Assembly: GCA_002839765.1 (NCBI GenBank)
Contig: PGYR01000017.1
Location: 1-64,000, forward strand
Reading direction: 5' to 3'
Origin: Ignavibacteriae bacterium HGW-Ignavibacteriae-4
GTDB taxonomy: Bacteria; Bacteroidota; Ignavibacteria; Kapaibacteriales; UBA2268
DNA length: 64,000 bases
The notes beneath the pieces are model-generated. The model ran no database searches and was not told the DNA's origin. It saw only the letters and a program-made list of their open reading frames with translations. A program made the position numbers and the translations under genes. Shown piece by piece: positions 36,292 through 45,994 of this stretch; position 1 is the stretch's first letter; each line of letters starts with the position of its first letter.

Positions 36292-37263
36292 TCAAACCAA
36301 TTCTAGCTCAATTCTACTTTGTATTAGAATTTGATCTTGCAAATAATCAACTACCTTTTCAAATGGATTACCACCTCCAAATTCTAAAGATATATTCTCT
36401 CTAAGGTTTGAGTTGGAATTTATATCATAGAAATAAGCCTCGCCATCTGCCCCATAGGTAAACTCTACACTTGCTACCGAGTGACCGCTTGCTTTTATTA
36501 TTCTCTTTGCCGTTTCAACTATACTTGGGTCTATCTCATTGTAAGAATAGAACTCTGGTGCTTTTGCAGATGGTATTTCACAGTGACCTGCCTCGCCATT
36601 CTCAGGATTACAGATAACAGATGGACATAGATTAAAAGCTCCATTAGTAATTATACGCATAGCATATAGCAATTCATCACCTATGAATTCTAGCCTAATT
36701 ATCCCAAATGTTTTATCATATTCTATTTCATTTTGTAGTAAGAAAAGATTATCTGGAAACCATATATTTGGAGTGCTTTCAAATATTTCTTTAATCTCCG
36801 AAAATGAATGCACTTTGTAGATTCTTGAACCACTACCACCTTGTTGAGGCTTTAATATTTGTGGAAATTTGATACTATTAGAGTTTGATTCCAAGGCATT
36901 CAAATTATTAAAAAAGTGAGTTTTAGGATAGTTAATATTAAGATTTTTAAGTAGCATCATTTGCGAACTTTTACTAATCTCCAAATCCATAGAACTTTTT
37001 CCATTCAATACTATACGATTATTACTTTCTAGATAATTACACAAGGCGTAAGCGAAGGAAATAGCGTTTTGGTTACCTCTGTTATAAGCACTTGGGCTAA
37101 CCAAATTGTAATATATTTTAGACCTAGGCTCATCTTCTAAAGTGCAAAAACCATTAGTAAGGTCGATTTTTTCATAGGAAATCTTTCGCTTGTCTAATTC
37201 ATTGAATAGTGGCTCATGCCATTGGGGATGCTCGTATATAATACCAATATCGTATTTTATCAT
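36292..37263 (-). CDS. RimK/DdlB-like ATP-grasp ligase
   Basis: This cytoplasmic protein has 323 residues. The ATP-grasp core begins near 95 with MDLEISKSSQMMLLKNLNIN, then the lysine and glycine-rich loop FPQILKPQQGGSGSRIYKV (~133) and the metal site AYFYDINSNSNLRENI (~285). This is the RimK/D-Ala-D-Ala ligase superfamily, forming amide bonds through an acyl phosphate. Substrate and product cannot be read off. It is a lone gene between two T9SS cargo genes with no obvious precursor peptide next to it. Confidence 0.75.
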   Translation of the reverse strand: MIKYDIGIIYEHPQWHEPLFNELDKRKISYEKIDLTNGFCTLEDEPRSKIYYNLVSPSAYNRGNQNAISFAYALCNYLESNNRIVLNGKSSMDLEISKSSQMMLLKNLNINYPKTHFFNNLNALESNSNSIKFPQILKPQQGGSGSRIYKVHSFSEIKEIFESTPNIWFPDNLFLLQNEIEYDKTFGIIRLEFIGDELLYAMRIITNGAFNLCPSVICNPENGEAGHCEIPSAKAPEFYSYNEIDPSIVETAKRIIKASGHSVASVEFTYGADGEAYFYDINSNSNLRENISLEFGGGNPFEKVVDYLQDQILIQSRIELELV

Positions 37264-37448
37264 AGTTTATATTCTCAAATTATAGGATATATATTCAGCT
37301 GCAAAATAATGCATTTTCGACTATTTAAAAGTGATTTATTTTTTTAGAAGTTAACTATTGTCGAGTAAGGTACAAATGTTACTTATTAATGAGTTGAGTA
37401 TTTCCGGAAGGAACAGGGATATGTTTATTACATTCTATTAAACTTTAA

Positions 37449-37466
37449 GGGAGCTCGCAGCTCCCA
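37449..37466 (-). terminator. hairpin downstream of the T9SS cargo gene (weak terminator)
   Basis: GGGAGCT and AGCTCCC form a perfect 7-bp stem with a 3-base loop; on the minus strand it is followed by only a short T-rich stretch. The rest of the 37264-37473 gap shows nothing else. Confidence 0.5.
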
Positions 37467-37473
37467 TAGATTT

Positions 37474-38991
37474 CTATTTAGTTATAATGACATTCTTGGA
37501 TTGATTTACGCCTTTCGACTCGACTTTTAGGGTGTAGATACCTTGAGGAAACTCGCGTATATCTATTCTTAAATCCTTATCGTATATACCCGATTGCTCG
37601 ATTACTCTTCTACCAGTGTAATCATAAAGTTCTAAATTATAAGGCAATTCGATTGAGTTAAGATTTATTAAATCACTTGTGGGGTTCGGGAATACAGTAA
37701 ATAAAGAGTTATCGCTTATTTCATCTATATTAGTCACTAAGTCCCTACTCATCTTGAAAAAATATGGTTTATAAGGAATTGAATTAGTGATATCATATTC
37801 TCCCATTGAGATGATAAGACCTTCCTCATCTGAATTCAAATTATATATATTTTCCTTTAGTCTATCTAAACTAGACCAACTCCAAGAAAATTCATTTTTA
37901 ATGTTAAAATTGTTGTCAATTTCAGCAAGCCAGTAGTCTGAATAAGTAAGATCAGCATAGGTTTTTTTATTAGTTGATGCATTACCATAAAAATATACTC
38001 TATTAGTGTACTTATCGTAATGAATATTTTCAAGTTCAACTTTATGTTTGAATTCAAAATCAACTACTTTTTCTAATTTATTAGCATCTATATCATATTC
38101 AAAAATTGTTATCTTGTTGTCAAGCAAATATACATTCTTAACCGAGCTATCTTGCTTACTAAAAGCAACATAGAATTTATTATTCACCTCGAATGTTTTT
38201 GCTGATAAATAGGTGAATTCATTCTCAATGATTAGAGTATCAACTGAAAGATTGAATTTATTAATCCTATAAATCTCAAATTTACTCAATGTGTCATCAA
38301 CACCTTCTTCAAATAATAGACTATTATAAATATTTAAAACTGTGAAGTAATTGGCATCATCATAAACTACATAATCCACTGTATATTGAGATTGCGTCTT
38401 TAAATTATAGACTAAAGCCTTATCTAAACTATCGCCATCAACTGATATTTTGTATAATTTTTGGATTTGATAGTTTACATCTCCCCAGAAACGAGTTGGG
38501 TCGATTTTATAAAAAGTATTGCCAATTAACGGTCTGTACTTATCTTCTAAGATTCTTTCATAATAACTGTTTGCTTTCTCGTGGTAAACTTTGATTTCAT
38601 GCCCAGATACCTTAGTAAGGGTTACTTGGTTCGGAATTAGTTCTAACCTCTTTGAGACAATAACAATATCTTCTCCGTTTTTGTACATAGACTTTACAAA
38701 ATAAGACTCATTTTCTAACCCTAAACTAATAGGTTTTGATTCTTGAATAGACCCATCTATTAAACTGTAACGAACTAGATAATTATTAAATTGGCTCTCA
38801 CCAGGAGCTAGAAAAGATTTAGAGTTCAGGCTTACTAACAAATCACCATCAATTATTGACTTATTCGGATTATTCAAATAATTAAGTCGACCAAAATCGA
38901 ATATTTTTTGTTGACTGTACAAATGGTTACTACTACAAATCAGAATTAAAAGGCAAACGATACTCGATAGGACTACCTTCTGCATATTCAT
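37474..38991 (-). CDS. T9SS cargo, propeller-like, unknown function
   Basis: The ATG at 38991 gives MNMQKVVLSSIVCLLILICS, a signal peptide; the longer frame from 39021 adds a non-hydrophobic end. The mature protein (~470 residues) is rich in Tyr/Asp/Asn and has repeated strand blocks resembling a seven-bladed propeller without a recognised signature. It ends in a type A sorting domain beginning FTVFPNPTSDLINLNSIEL and closing SKNVIITK. It is a lone gene divergent from the propeller array that starts at 39248. Confidence 0.75.
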   Translation of the reverse strand: MNMQKVVLSSIVCLLILICSSNHLYSQQKIFDFGRLNYLNNPNKSIIDGDLLVSLNSKSFLAPGESQFNNYLVRYSLIDGSIQESKPISLGLENESYFVKSMYKNGEDIVIVSKRLELIPNQVTLTKVSGHEIKVYHEKANSYYERILEDKYRPLIGNTFYKIDPTRFWGDVNYQIQKLYKISVDGDSLDKALVYNLKTQSQYTVDYVVYDDANYFTVLNIYNSLLFEEGVDDTLSKFEIYRINKFNLSVDTLIIENEFTYLSAKTFEVNNKFYVAFSKQDSSVKNVYLLDNKITIFEYDIDANKLEKVVDFEFKHKVELENIHYDKYTNRVYFYGNASTNKKTYADLTYSDYWLAEIDNNFNIKNEFSWSWSSLDRLKENIYNLNSDEEGLIISMGEYDITNSIPYKPYFFKMSRDLVTNIDEISDNSLFTVFPNPTSDLINLNSIELPYNLELYDYTGRRVIEQSGIYDKDLRIDIREFPQGIYTLKVESKGVNQSKNVIITK

Positions 38992-39187
38992 TTTATAACG
39001 CTCTTTATTCACGGTCATCACATTTTTTACCTAATAGTGGAGACATATCTTGTAATGCTTTTTACAAATTCTATCTGAAGAAACTAAAACTAAAATATAA
39101 TATTTCTAATTAAATAACAATAAAATCCAGTATTGTCAGCTGAAAACTATTGCAAAAATTTGATATAAGTTGTAACTTAGTTTACAA

Positions 39188-39215
39188 TTGACGTGTTAAG
39201 ACATCTAGATATAGT
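39188..39215 (+). promoter_or_regulatory. possible sigma-70-like promoter of the propeller array
   Basis: TTGACG (39188-39193) and TATAGT (39210-39215) are spaced by 16 bases, 32 bases upstream of the first array gene, whose start has an AACGAGGA ribosome site. Confidence 0.4.
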
Positions 39216-39247
39216 TATTACTTTCAACAAAAAACGAGGAAAATCAA

Positions 39248-41386
39248 ATGAAAACAATATCTACTCTTTTCTTAGTAATCCTTTTAATTGCTAGCAATGC
39301 GTTTGCAGATGGGCAGAATGATTACCTAAGAGCAGCATATTCGGCATACTCAAGCAATGATTCTAATATTGTCCTAGCAGGAAGCTTCGAACAAGAAGGA
39401 TTATATAGAGCAACAAATCTTAATATAGCTACAGGTACCTCGGAGACTTTCCAACTAGATATAGATAACAATACCGAATTACTCGATGTACAGATGAACA
39501 CAAAAGCTAGACTAGTCTATTATTTCACTAATAAAAAAGTATCTATCTATGAATTTGGAGCAACGAAGTCATCACGTATAATAACAATAGATAATGACTC
39601 ACCTTATTTTGGAGTTTCGAATGATGGTACTAAAGTATATTCGTATAATAATAAACAAGATTACGTTTCTGTATTCGATGCTGTGAGTGGTGAGAGATTA
39701 GACAGATTTTTTGTCAATTCATTCGCTAATAACAATAAGCTGGGCTTTTTTAATTCTGATAAGGATGAATTTTACTTACAGAATGGTACCTCACTTTATG
39801 TATGGTCGATAGCTAATAAAATACAAGACAGGGAAATCTCGACACTCAAACCAAGTGCAAATTTCAAATTTATTGACAATGGCAATACACTAGCTTACAC
39901 AACTGGTGGCGAAGTAGTACTAGCCAATAGCTCCGACGGAGAAGTTACTTATAGAAAGCAATTCGAATACAAAGATATAGACAATATTCAATTTTCTGCA
40001 AATATGAATTATCTAGTAGTAAATAATTCTAATGCTTTTTCAGTTTTTGATATGGTAAATAAGAAAATCGTAAAAGACAATAATGCCCCCGATAATAATG
40101 ACAAAAATATACCTACGTACATGTATGTAAACAATGACAATAGCAAAATGGTTGCAAGGGACTATATCGACCTTTATTGCGGCAGAAACTTCGAAGATGC
40201 AATAGCAGATTATGTTTATTTTGTTTACGAAACAGCGACTAATAATATAATCGTATCAGCTCCTAATGGGCATATACCTAGACCCGAGAAAGCTATTATC
40301 AGCAAGGATAATAAGGTATTGTTGCTTACTGGTTATAATATAAATGATGGATCTATAAATGCAATCGTCGATGACCAAGAGAACTTTATTAAATATGTGA
40401 ATGTAGATGGTTATCCCGTGACTTTCCTAGAAGACAATAACAGAATTGCAATAATGGAAAAAGGAAAATTCAAAGTTTATAATACCGAATCTGAAGAGTT
40501 CGTACGGGAATTCGAAACTGGAATTGAAAGCTACAAAGATGTATATTACTTCGCTAACGGAACGGGTAGGTTAGTGATAACAGATGATTCGGAAATAGTC
40601 GTTTACGATTACTCGACTTTCGAGGTGTTATATACTTTCAACTATAGCGAGCTAGGACTAGAGCCAACGGAAATATCGTTCGACAATAATTCGACTATCA
40701 GTGTTTACTCATTAAAAAGATTACACAAATTCAACGCATATACAGGTGAAAAAAGCGATACACCAATCACGAATATGGACCCAACGAATAAGTTAGTTGA
40801 TGTAAGTATAAGCGGTAGATTTCTTCTATTCCGTACAACTGATAATGAGTTCATAGTATATGATAATACGTTCAAATTGGAAGTTTACAAAGAAAAACCA
40901 AGCTTTGTTGATAATTGGATGGTTTACCTTAGTGCTGGATTTTTCGGTAATCAAGAGATGATGTGGGTTAGATATGAATCAAATCCTGTTGATAGACTAA
41001 TATTAGTTTCTAAGTATGATTTCGTAACGAAGAAATCAGAAAAAATGTCAGGGGATAGAGAGCCAATAATCAGCAATGATGGCAGACTTTATTATTCACA
41101 TTATTGCCCTACTAAATACGAAATAGGTACTATTCGTGACCAACAAACCTTCGTCGAAACAGCTACTACCATAACCGGCTCAGTTTACCCCAACCCCGCG
41201 TCCGATTTCATAAAGCTAGATATGAATGCTACTACATTAAGCTCTGAAATTGAGATATACGACGCTTATGGTAAGCAGGTAATGAGCACTATATACACTG
41301 GCGAAGACATTGATATAAGCAAACTAACAGCTGGGGTTTACTTTGTGAAAATGGGTGATAAATCGATGAAGTTTATTAAATTATAA
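39248..41386 (+). CDS. secreted propeller protein with T9SS sorting domain, array copy 1
   Basis: The protein has 712 residues. A signal peptide (FLVILLIASNAFA) is followed by about ten beta-rich repeats typical of WD40/YVTN-like propellers (VSVFDAVSGERLDRFFVNS, VLANSSDGEVTYRKQFEYK, VYDYSTFEVLYTFNYSELG). Only two cysteines remain after processing, in LYCGRN (~311) and HYCPTK (~620); both are conserved in copies 2 and 3 and may form a disulfide. The end is a type A sorting domain (GSVYPNPASDFIKLDMNATT... KFIKL). It is the first of three tandem paralogues. The ligand is unknown. Confidence 0.85.
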   Translation: MKTISTLFLVILLIASNAFADGQNDYLRAAYSAYSSNDSNIVLAGSFEQEGLYRATNLNIATGTSETFQLDIDNNTELLDVQMNTKARLVYYFTNKKVSIYEFGATKSSRIITIDNDSPYFGVSNDGTKVYSYNNKQDYVSVFDAVSGERLDRFFVNSFANNNKLGFFNSDKDEFYLQNGTSLYVWSIANKIQDREISTLKPSANFKFIDNGNTLAYTTGGEVVLANSSDGEVTYRKQFEYKDIDNIQFSANMNYLVVNNSNAFSVFDMVNKKIVKDNNAPDNNDKNIPTYMYVNNDNSKMVARDYIDLYCGRNFEDAIADYVYFVYETATNNIIVSAPNGHIPRPEKAIISKDNKVLLLTGYNINDGSINAIVDDQENFIKYVNVDGYPVTFLEDNNRIAIMEKGKFKVYNTESEEFVREFETGIESYKDVYYFANGTGRLVITDDSEIVVYDYSTFEVLYTFNYSELGLEPTEISFDNNSTISVYSLKRLHKFNAYTGEKSDTPITNMDPTNKLVDVSISGRFLLFRTTDNEFIVYDNTFKLEVYKEKPSFVDNWMVYLSAGFFGNQEMMWVRYESNPVDRLILVSKYDFVTKKSEKMSGDREPIISNDGRLYYSHYCPTKYEIGTIRDQQTFVETATTITGSVYPNPASDFIKLDMNATTLSSEIEIYDAYGKQVMSTIYTGEDIDISKLTAGVYFVKMGDKSMKFIKL

Positions 41387-41388
41387 AA

Positions 41389-41440
41389 AACTTTCACCTT
41401 TTGTGAGACGTTTTTGCTGTTCATGTGTCTTTATAAATAT
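41389..41440 (+). repeat. leader block shared with 51751-51808, in inverted orientation
   Basis: Bases 41404-41440 match the complement of 51751-51787 with two mismatches in 37, and the similarity continues weakly to 41389. In the other copy this block is the leader directly before a T9SS-like gene start. It contains GTTTTTG and a TATAAATAT stretch that could act as promoter elements. Confidence 0.8.
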
Positions 41441-41473
41441 GAAAACAACACAAATCAAAATACATATTATTAG

Positions 41474-41536
41474 TTAACTGCCAGGGTGTACTACGTGAAG
41501 AAAAGTAGTATATCATGGAAGTTTATTGAATTTTAG
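41474..41536 (+). pseudogene. relic of a fourth array copy (end of the sorting domain)
   Basis: In one frame this segment reads LTARVYYVKKSSISWKFIEF followed by TAG. It lines up with the last 20 residues of the array proteins (LTAGVYFVKMGDKSMKFIKL in copy 1). A stop lies just before it and no start precedes it. It is therefore the degraded tail of a lost cargo gene lying behind the leader block at 41389-41440. Confidence 0.8.
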
Positions 41537-41572
41537 TGTATAGGATTGAAAAATTAAACAGCGAGGACAATT

Positions 41573-43792
41573 ATGAGATTAATTATTACAAATTTATTTA
41601 TTGCTATATTGCTAACGACTTCCCTTGTAGCGCAGGAATCAATGGAGTATTTCCAAGCGGAGTTTTCATCAAACCCTAAAGACGACAAAAATATAGTTGT
41701 AACGGGCAGAATAGGATACGGTGGTGATTTTAAAGCAATACTGTTTGATATTGAGAATGACAATCATGAGGTTTTTGATATTGATATCCCTAAGGGCATA
41801 TATATTAGGAGCATAGAAATAAATGCTGAATCAAATAGGATTGCTTACTACACTTCAGATTCTATCGTAATATTTAATTATCTTACCTTTGAAAAAGAAC
41901 AAACGTTTGAGTTAGATACTAATATAAAGAAGAGCAGTTTTTCAAAAGATGGAAACAAATACTTCTTCTATAATTCCACAGAAAATCAAGTTCTGGTTTA
42001 TAATATTGATGATGCACAACTGGTTGCTATCCATGACCTTGAACCAATAAATGATGGTTATAGATTTACATCATACAATCAATTTACAGATGAAGTAGCA
42101 TTTAGAAAGGATAGTACTCTAATTATTTGGTCACTAAATAGCCACAATGTCACTAATACTATTCCGTTCAAAGAGGAATATGGATTCCATTCATTTGAAG
42201 AAAATGGTAATATGTTTAGCTTTTATTATGATATCGAAAAAGAGGGACAAAGTTACAGAGAAAATGTAATTGGTGTTGCTAACACAGCAGACGGAAGTAT
42301 AAAATATAAAACTGAAATTGGGTATTCTAAACCAAATAATATTGAATTCACTTCAGATATGAGATATTTACTAGAATATTATGAATTAAGGTTTCAAGAA
42401 ATATATGATTTAGAAGAAGACACTCGAGTTGATAATATGTTAAGTGTAGGACAATATGGAAGAATTAATTATTTATATATTTCACCCGATTTAGAATATT
42501 CTATTATACTAGAAGCAGGTACACAAAGTTGTGGTATAAACTGGGGGGACAGCCAAAGGTACAGAGAACGAATTTCTACATTTAACTTTAAAGAAAAATC
42601 ACAAATTAAGCATCTTATCAATAAATTTATTGAAATGCCAATAAGAGCAGTAATAAGCGAAGATAATAATTATGCAGTAATTAATTCAACGCGGGGTAGA
42701 CATGAAAATATATTAGTCACTATAGATGAAAAATTAGTAAAGTATCTTAAAGTTACTGATGCTGCTCCAGTCCTATTCATAGACAAATCCAAATTTATTG
42801 GTTTTCGATATTATGAGAGAATTAAATTTTATAATGTTGAAACTGATGAGTTTGATAAAGAGTTTGATACGGGTCTAAACTCAATATCTAAGTATTACTA
42901 TACCAAAAATGGTGATGGTCGAATTATAGTAATGAATAATGACACTATAAATATATTCAACTATTCTGACTTAAGTTTAAATAAAACTATTGTAGTGAGT
43001 GAATCTGGGATTGGTAGTAATATTAGGTTTGATGGAAAGGAAAATCTAATCGGCTATGACGGAGATAAGATCAATAAATATAATATATTTGATGAATCGA
43101 TTACATCAGATGTAATAGATAATATACCTGATGGTTTTATATTTAAAAGATTCTCGCCAAATGGAAGATATGTACTCTTTGGGAAATACGATGGATATAA
43201 AAATATTAATTATGAAGTTGGAATTTATGATATGCAAACAGATATATTTAGAACAAAGGACTTAGCTAGTGATTCACTTAATGAAAACTCTCCAGAATTT
43301 ACTTTTGGTCTTGTAGGCAACCTCCCAATAGTTTGGTATTTTTACCATTATGCTAAATTTAAAGGTGGTCATAGCCTCTATTATACATATTCTTCTTATG
43401 ATTTTGATAAAGAATCTATCTCAGAATATGACTTTAATGACCCAGAATATTTTGAAAATGGCGATAGATCTTATCTAAGCAACGATTATAATTATTATAT
43501 TAAACTAAATTGTCCTTGGTCATATAGCATTACTCAACTAGTTGACCCACAATCCTCTGTAGAAACAGTTACTACCATAACCGGCTCAGTTTACCCCAAC
43601 CCAGCATCCGATTTCATTAAGTTGGATTTGAATGCTAGTTCAATGAACTCAAGCATTCAGATATTCGATGCTTATGGTAAGCAAGTGATGAGCGTTATCT
43701 ACAGTGGCGAAGACATTGATATAAGCAAGCTGACAGCTGGGGTTTACTTTGTGAAAACTGGCAATGGAACTCACAAATTTGTGAAGATGTAA
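41573..43792 (+). CDS. secreted propeller protein with T9SS sorting domain, array copy 2
   Basis: The protein has 739 residues from an ATG behind GAGGA. The signal peptide is FIAILLTTSLVAQ. The propeller repeats follow the same plan as copy 1 but are far more divergent than the ends. The conserved cysteine pair is in QSCGIN and LNCPWS. The linker and sorting domain (DPQSSVETVTTITGSVYPNP ... THKFVKM) are nearly the same as in copy 3, including 38 identical bases starting at 43544. It is probably co-transcribed with copy 3, 19 bases downstream. Confidence 0.85.
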   Translation: MRLIITNLFIAILLTTSLVAQESMEYFQAEFSSNPKDDKNIVVTGRIGYGGDFKAILFDIENDNHEVFDIDIPKGIYIRSIEINAESNRIAYYTSDSIVIFNYLTFEKEQTFELDTNIKKSSFSKDGNKYFFYNSTENQVLVYNIDDAQLVAIHDLEPINDGYRFTSYNQFTDEVAFRKDSTLIIWSLNSHNVTNTIPFKEEYGFHSFEENGNMFSFYYDIEKEGQSYRENVIGVANTADGSIKYKTEIGYSKPNNIEFTSDMRYLLEYYELRFQEIYDLEEDTRVDNMLSVGQYGRINYLYISPDLEYSIILEAGTQSCGINWGDSQRYRERISTFNFKEKSQIKHLINKFIEMPIRAVISEDNNYAVINSTRGRHENILVTIDEKLVKYLKVTDAAPVLFIDKSKFIGFRYYERIKFYNVETDEFDKEFDTGLNSISKYYYTKNGDGRIIVMNNDTINIFNYSDLSLNKTIVVSESGIGSNIRFDGKENLIGYDGDKINKYNIFDESITSDVIDNIPDGFIFKRFSPNGRYVLFGKYDGYKNINYEVGIYDMQTDIFRTKDLASDSLNENSPEFTFGLVGNLPIVWYFYHYAKFKGGHSLYYTYSSYDFDKESISEYDFNDPEYFENGDRSYLSNDYNYYIKLNCPWSYSITQLVDPQSSVETVTTITGSVYPNPASDFIKLDLNASSMNSSIQIFDAYGKQVMSVIYSGEDIDISKLTAGVYFVKTGNGTHKFVKM

Positions 43793-43811
43793 GTAAAAAA
43801 CAGGAAATAAA

Positions 43812-45977
43812 ATGACTAGAATATTACTAATAATTATAGCAGCTACTATAGCGTTTAGCAACTCGCTTTCTGCTAGCAATGAAATAATGTCAGCAGATTT
43901 TATTTTTAATCTTGGCAATGATAAGGACTTTGTTCTAGTTGGTAGTGAAGGTTACCGGGATAGATTGGTTGTAAGTGAGGTAAATATTGAATCCAATGAT
44001 ATAGAATACTTTGTTCTAGATAAATATTATAATGATCCTGAGTTTGTTACTATAAGTAAAGAGAATAAGAAACTTGCACTTAAAAATTCACGATCTAATG
44101 GAATCTACATATATAACTATGGAACTTCTGAATTGATTTCTACTCTGATTTTGGATTCTGTTTATAGTAATTTTGCGTTCTCAAAAAATGGAGATTATCT
44201 ATATACAGTTAGTCCGAGTGATAATTTCTTTAAAAGTTATGACGTTGTAACTGGTGAAGTCACAAAGGAGTTTGACCTTATAGGCGCTTTAAAACAAAAG
44301 TACTTCTACATTGACACTGAAAACGAAGAAATAACTGTCTATAATGGTAGTGCCTATGATATTTGGTCTATTACAGAAGAGAAGATAGTAAGAACAGGTA
44401 ACGGATACATCCCATTTATTCTTGATAAACTCCTCAGTGATGGTGCTTTGAAAGCATATATGAAAAATGGAATATTCTATATTGATAGTACATCAAACGG
44501 TACTAATATAATTACTAAGAAATTCTTTGAAAATAATGACTATTTAAGTGACTTCTTTTATTGTAATTATTGCAAATTAGACGTTACTTCAGATATGAAA
44601 TATATGCTTTTAAACTATAGCGAAAGAGAACAAATAATATACGATATTGTCAACGATTCAATTATCGAATTAGTCCCAATAATTATCGATGGATATGAAG
44701 AACGTCCACCTTATGTACATGCTATAAATTCCGACTTTTCTAAATCAATTGTTAGTTATAATCGCTCCAGATATTGTGGTAGATATTTAGAAATGCCGAT
44801 GCCCTGGCATAAATTCTATATATATGATAATGTAAAGTCTGGCAATATTACCTCAATTCCTGAGGGATATATAGACTCTGACAATAAAAGTACACCTATC
44901 ATAGGTGACAATCTAGAAAAAGTAATAATACATAACCAAGATACAAAAGTCTTAATCGATAAGGATGAGAAATTTTTAAGATATATTGATATAGATGAAA
45001 CTCCAGTAGTGTTATATGATAACTCAACTATGTTAGGCGTATTAGACTCTGGATTATTTAGAACATATAACCTAGTAACTGACAAATATGAAAAGGAATT
45101 TAAAGTTGATATTGAGAATATAATAAAAGTCTATTTACCTCAAGAGCAGGACATAATATTATTTCAGGATTCGAATAAGGTCTATGTTTATGATTTCAAG
45201 ACCTTCGCTCAGCTAAGAGAATTTGATTTCAGGGCATTAGATATTAAACTTAAATTGATAAAGTTTGATGGTAACAAGTATATAGTAGCCTGTGATACCA
45301 GTTCAATATATAAGTATAATATCTACACTAATGAAATATCCGTATATGATGAAAATGAAACGTTTGCAGATTATCAATACAAGGATTTCTCAACGGATGG
45401 AGAACATTTATTATATTTCAAGTACCCGAATAGTATATTGAAACATAATTTAAAGACTAGTAAAATTACTGAGGATACACTGTTAGGACAGTCTTTTGAG
45501 TATGGAAGAGATTTGACAGGAATAGGGTTTTTAGGTAATCATGAGCTGGTTTGGTATATTTATCTTTATGATCCAACTCAGAGAGGATATTACATATCAA
45601 ATATTTATGACTTTATTACTAAAACAGAAACTACTATGGCAGGGGAATTCAAGCCAATCATAAGTGATAATGGTAAAATGTATATAGGGCGTTACTGTCC
45701 AGATGATTATTTCTTCAGAGCTATCCGCGACCCACAATCCTCTGTAGAAACAGTTACTACCATAACAGGCTCCGTTTACCCCAACCCAGCAACGGATTTC
45801 ATCAAGCTAGAATTGAATGCATCAACTTTAAACTCTCAGGTTCAAATATTCGATGCCTTCGGTAAGCAGGTAATGAGCATTATATACACTGGCGAAGACA
45901 TTGACATTAGCAAGCTGACAGCTGGGGTTTACTTTGTAAAAACCCCGAGCCATAGCTACAAGTTTATAAAGCTGTAA
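43812..45977 (+). CDS. secreted propeller protein with T9SS sorting domain, array copy 3
   Basis: The protein has 721 residues with a signal peptide (ILLIIIAATIAFSNSLSA), the same blade pattern as copies 1 and 2, and the conserved pair of cysteines in RYCGRY and RYCPDD; an additional pair occurs in FYCNYC. The linker DPQSSVETVTTITGSVYPNP and the sorting domain match copy 2 almost exactly. A ribosome site ACAGGA lies before the ATG. The stop is followed within a few bases by the repeat at 45976-45994 and the convergent TetR gene. Confidence 0.85.
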   Translation: MTRILLIIIAATIAFSNSLSASNEIMSADFIFNLGNDKDFVLVGSEGYRDRLVVSEVNIESNDIEYFVLDKYYNDPEFVTISKENKKLALKNSRSNGIYIYNYGTSELISTLILDSVYSNFAFSKNGDYLYTVSPSDNFFKSYDVVTGEVTKEFDLIGALKQKYFYIDTENEEITVYNGSAYDIWSITEEKIVRTGNGYIPFILDKLLSDGALKAYMKNGIFYIDSTSNGTNIITKKFFENNDYLSDFFYCNYCKLDVTSDMKYMLLNYSEREQIIYDIVNDSIIELVPIIIDGYEERPPYVHAINSDFSKSIVSYNRSRYCGRYLEMPMPWHKFYIYDNVKSGNITSIPEGYIDSDNKSTPIIGDNLEKVIIHNQDTKVLIDKDEKFLRYIDIDETPVVLYDNSTMLGVLDSGLFRTYNLVTDKYEKEFKVDIENIIKVYLPQEQDIILFQDSNKVYVYDFKTFAQLREFDFRALDIKLKLIKFDGNKYIVACDTSSIYKYNIYTNEISVYDENETFADYQYKDFSTDGEHLLYFKYPNSILKHNLKTSKITEDTLLGQSFEYGRDLTGIGFLGNHELVWYIYLYDPTQRGYYISNIYDFITKTETTMAGEFKPIISDNGKMYIGRYCPDDYFFRAIRDPQSSVETVTTITGSVYPNPATDFIKLELNASTLNSQVQIFDAFGKQVMSIIYTGEDIDISKLTAGVYFVKTPSHSYKFIKL

Positions 45978-45994
45978 ATATATTGAACACTGTT
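45976..45994. promoter_or_regulatory. operator-like repeat at the end of the TetR gene
   Basis: These 19 bases match 46611-46629 (which overlaps the palindrome upstream of the TetR gene) at 18 positions. They include TGAACACTGTT and overlap the TetR stop. It may be a second binding site or the trace of a duplication. Confidence 0.5.
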
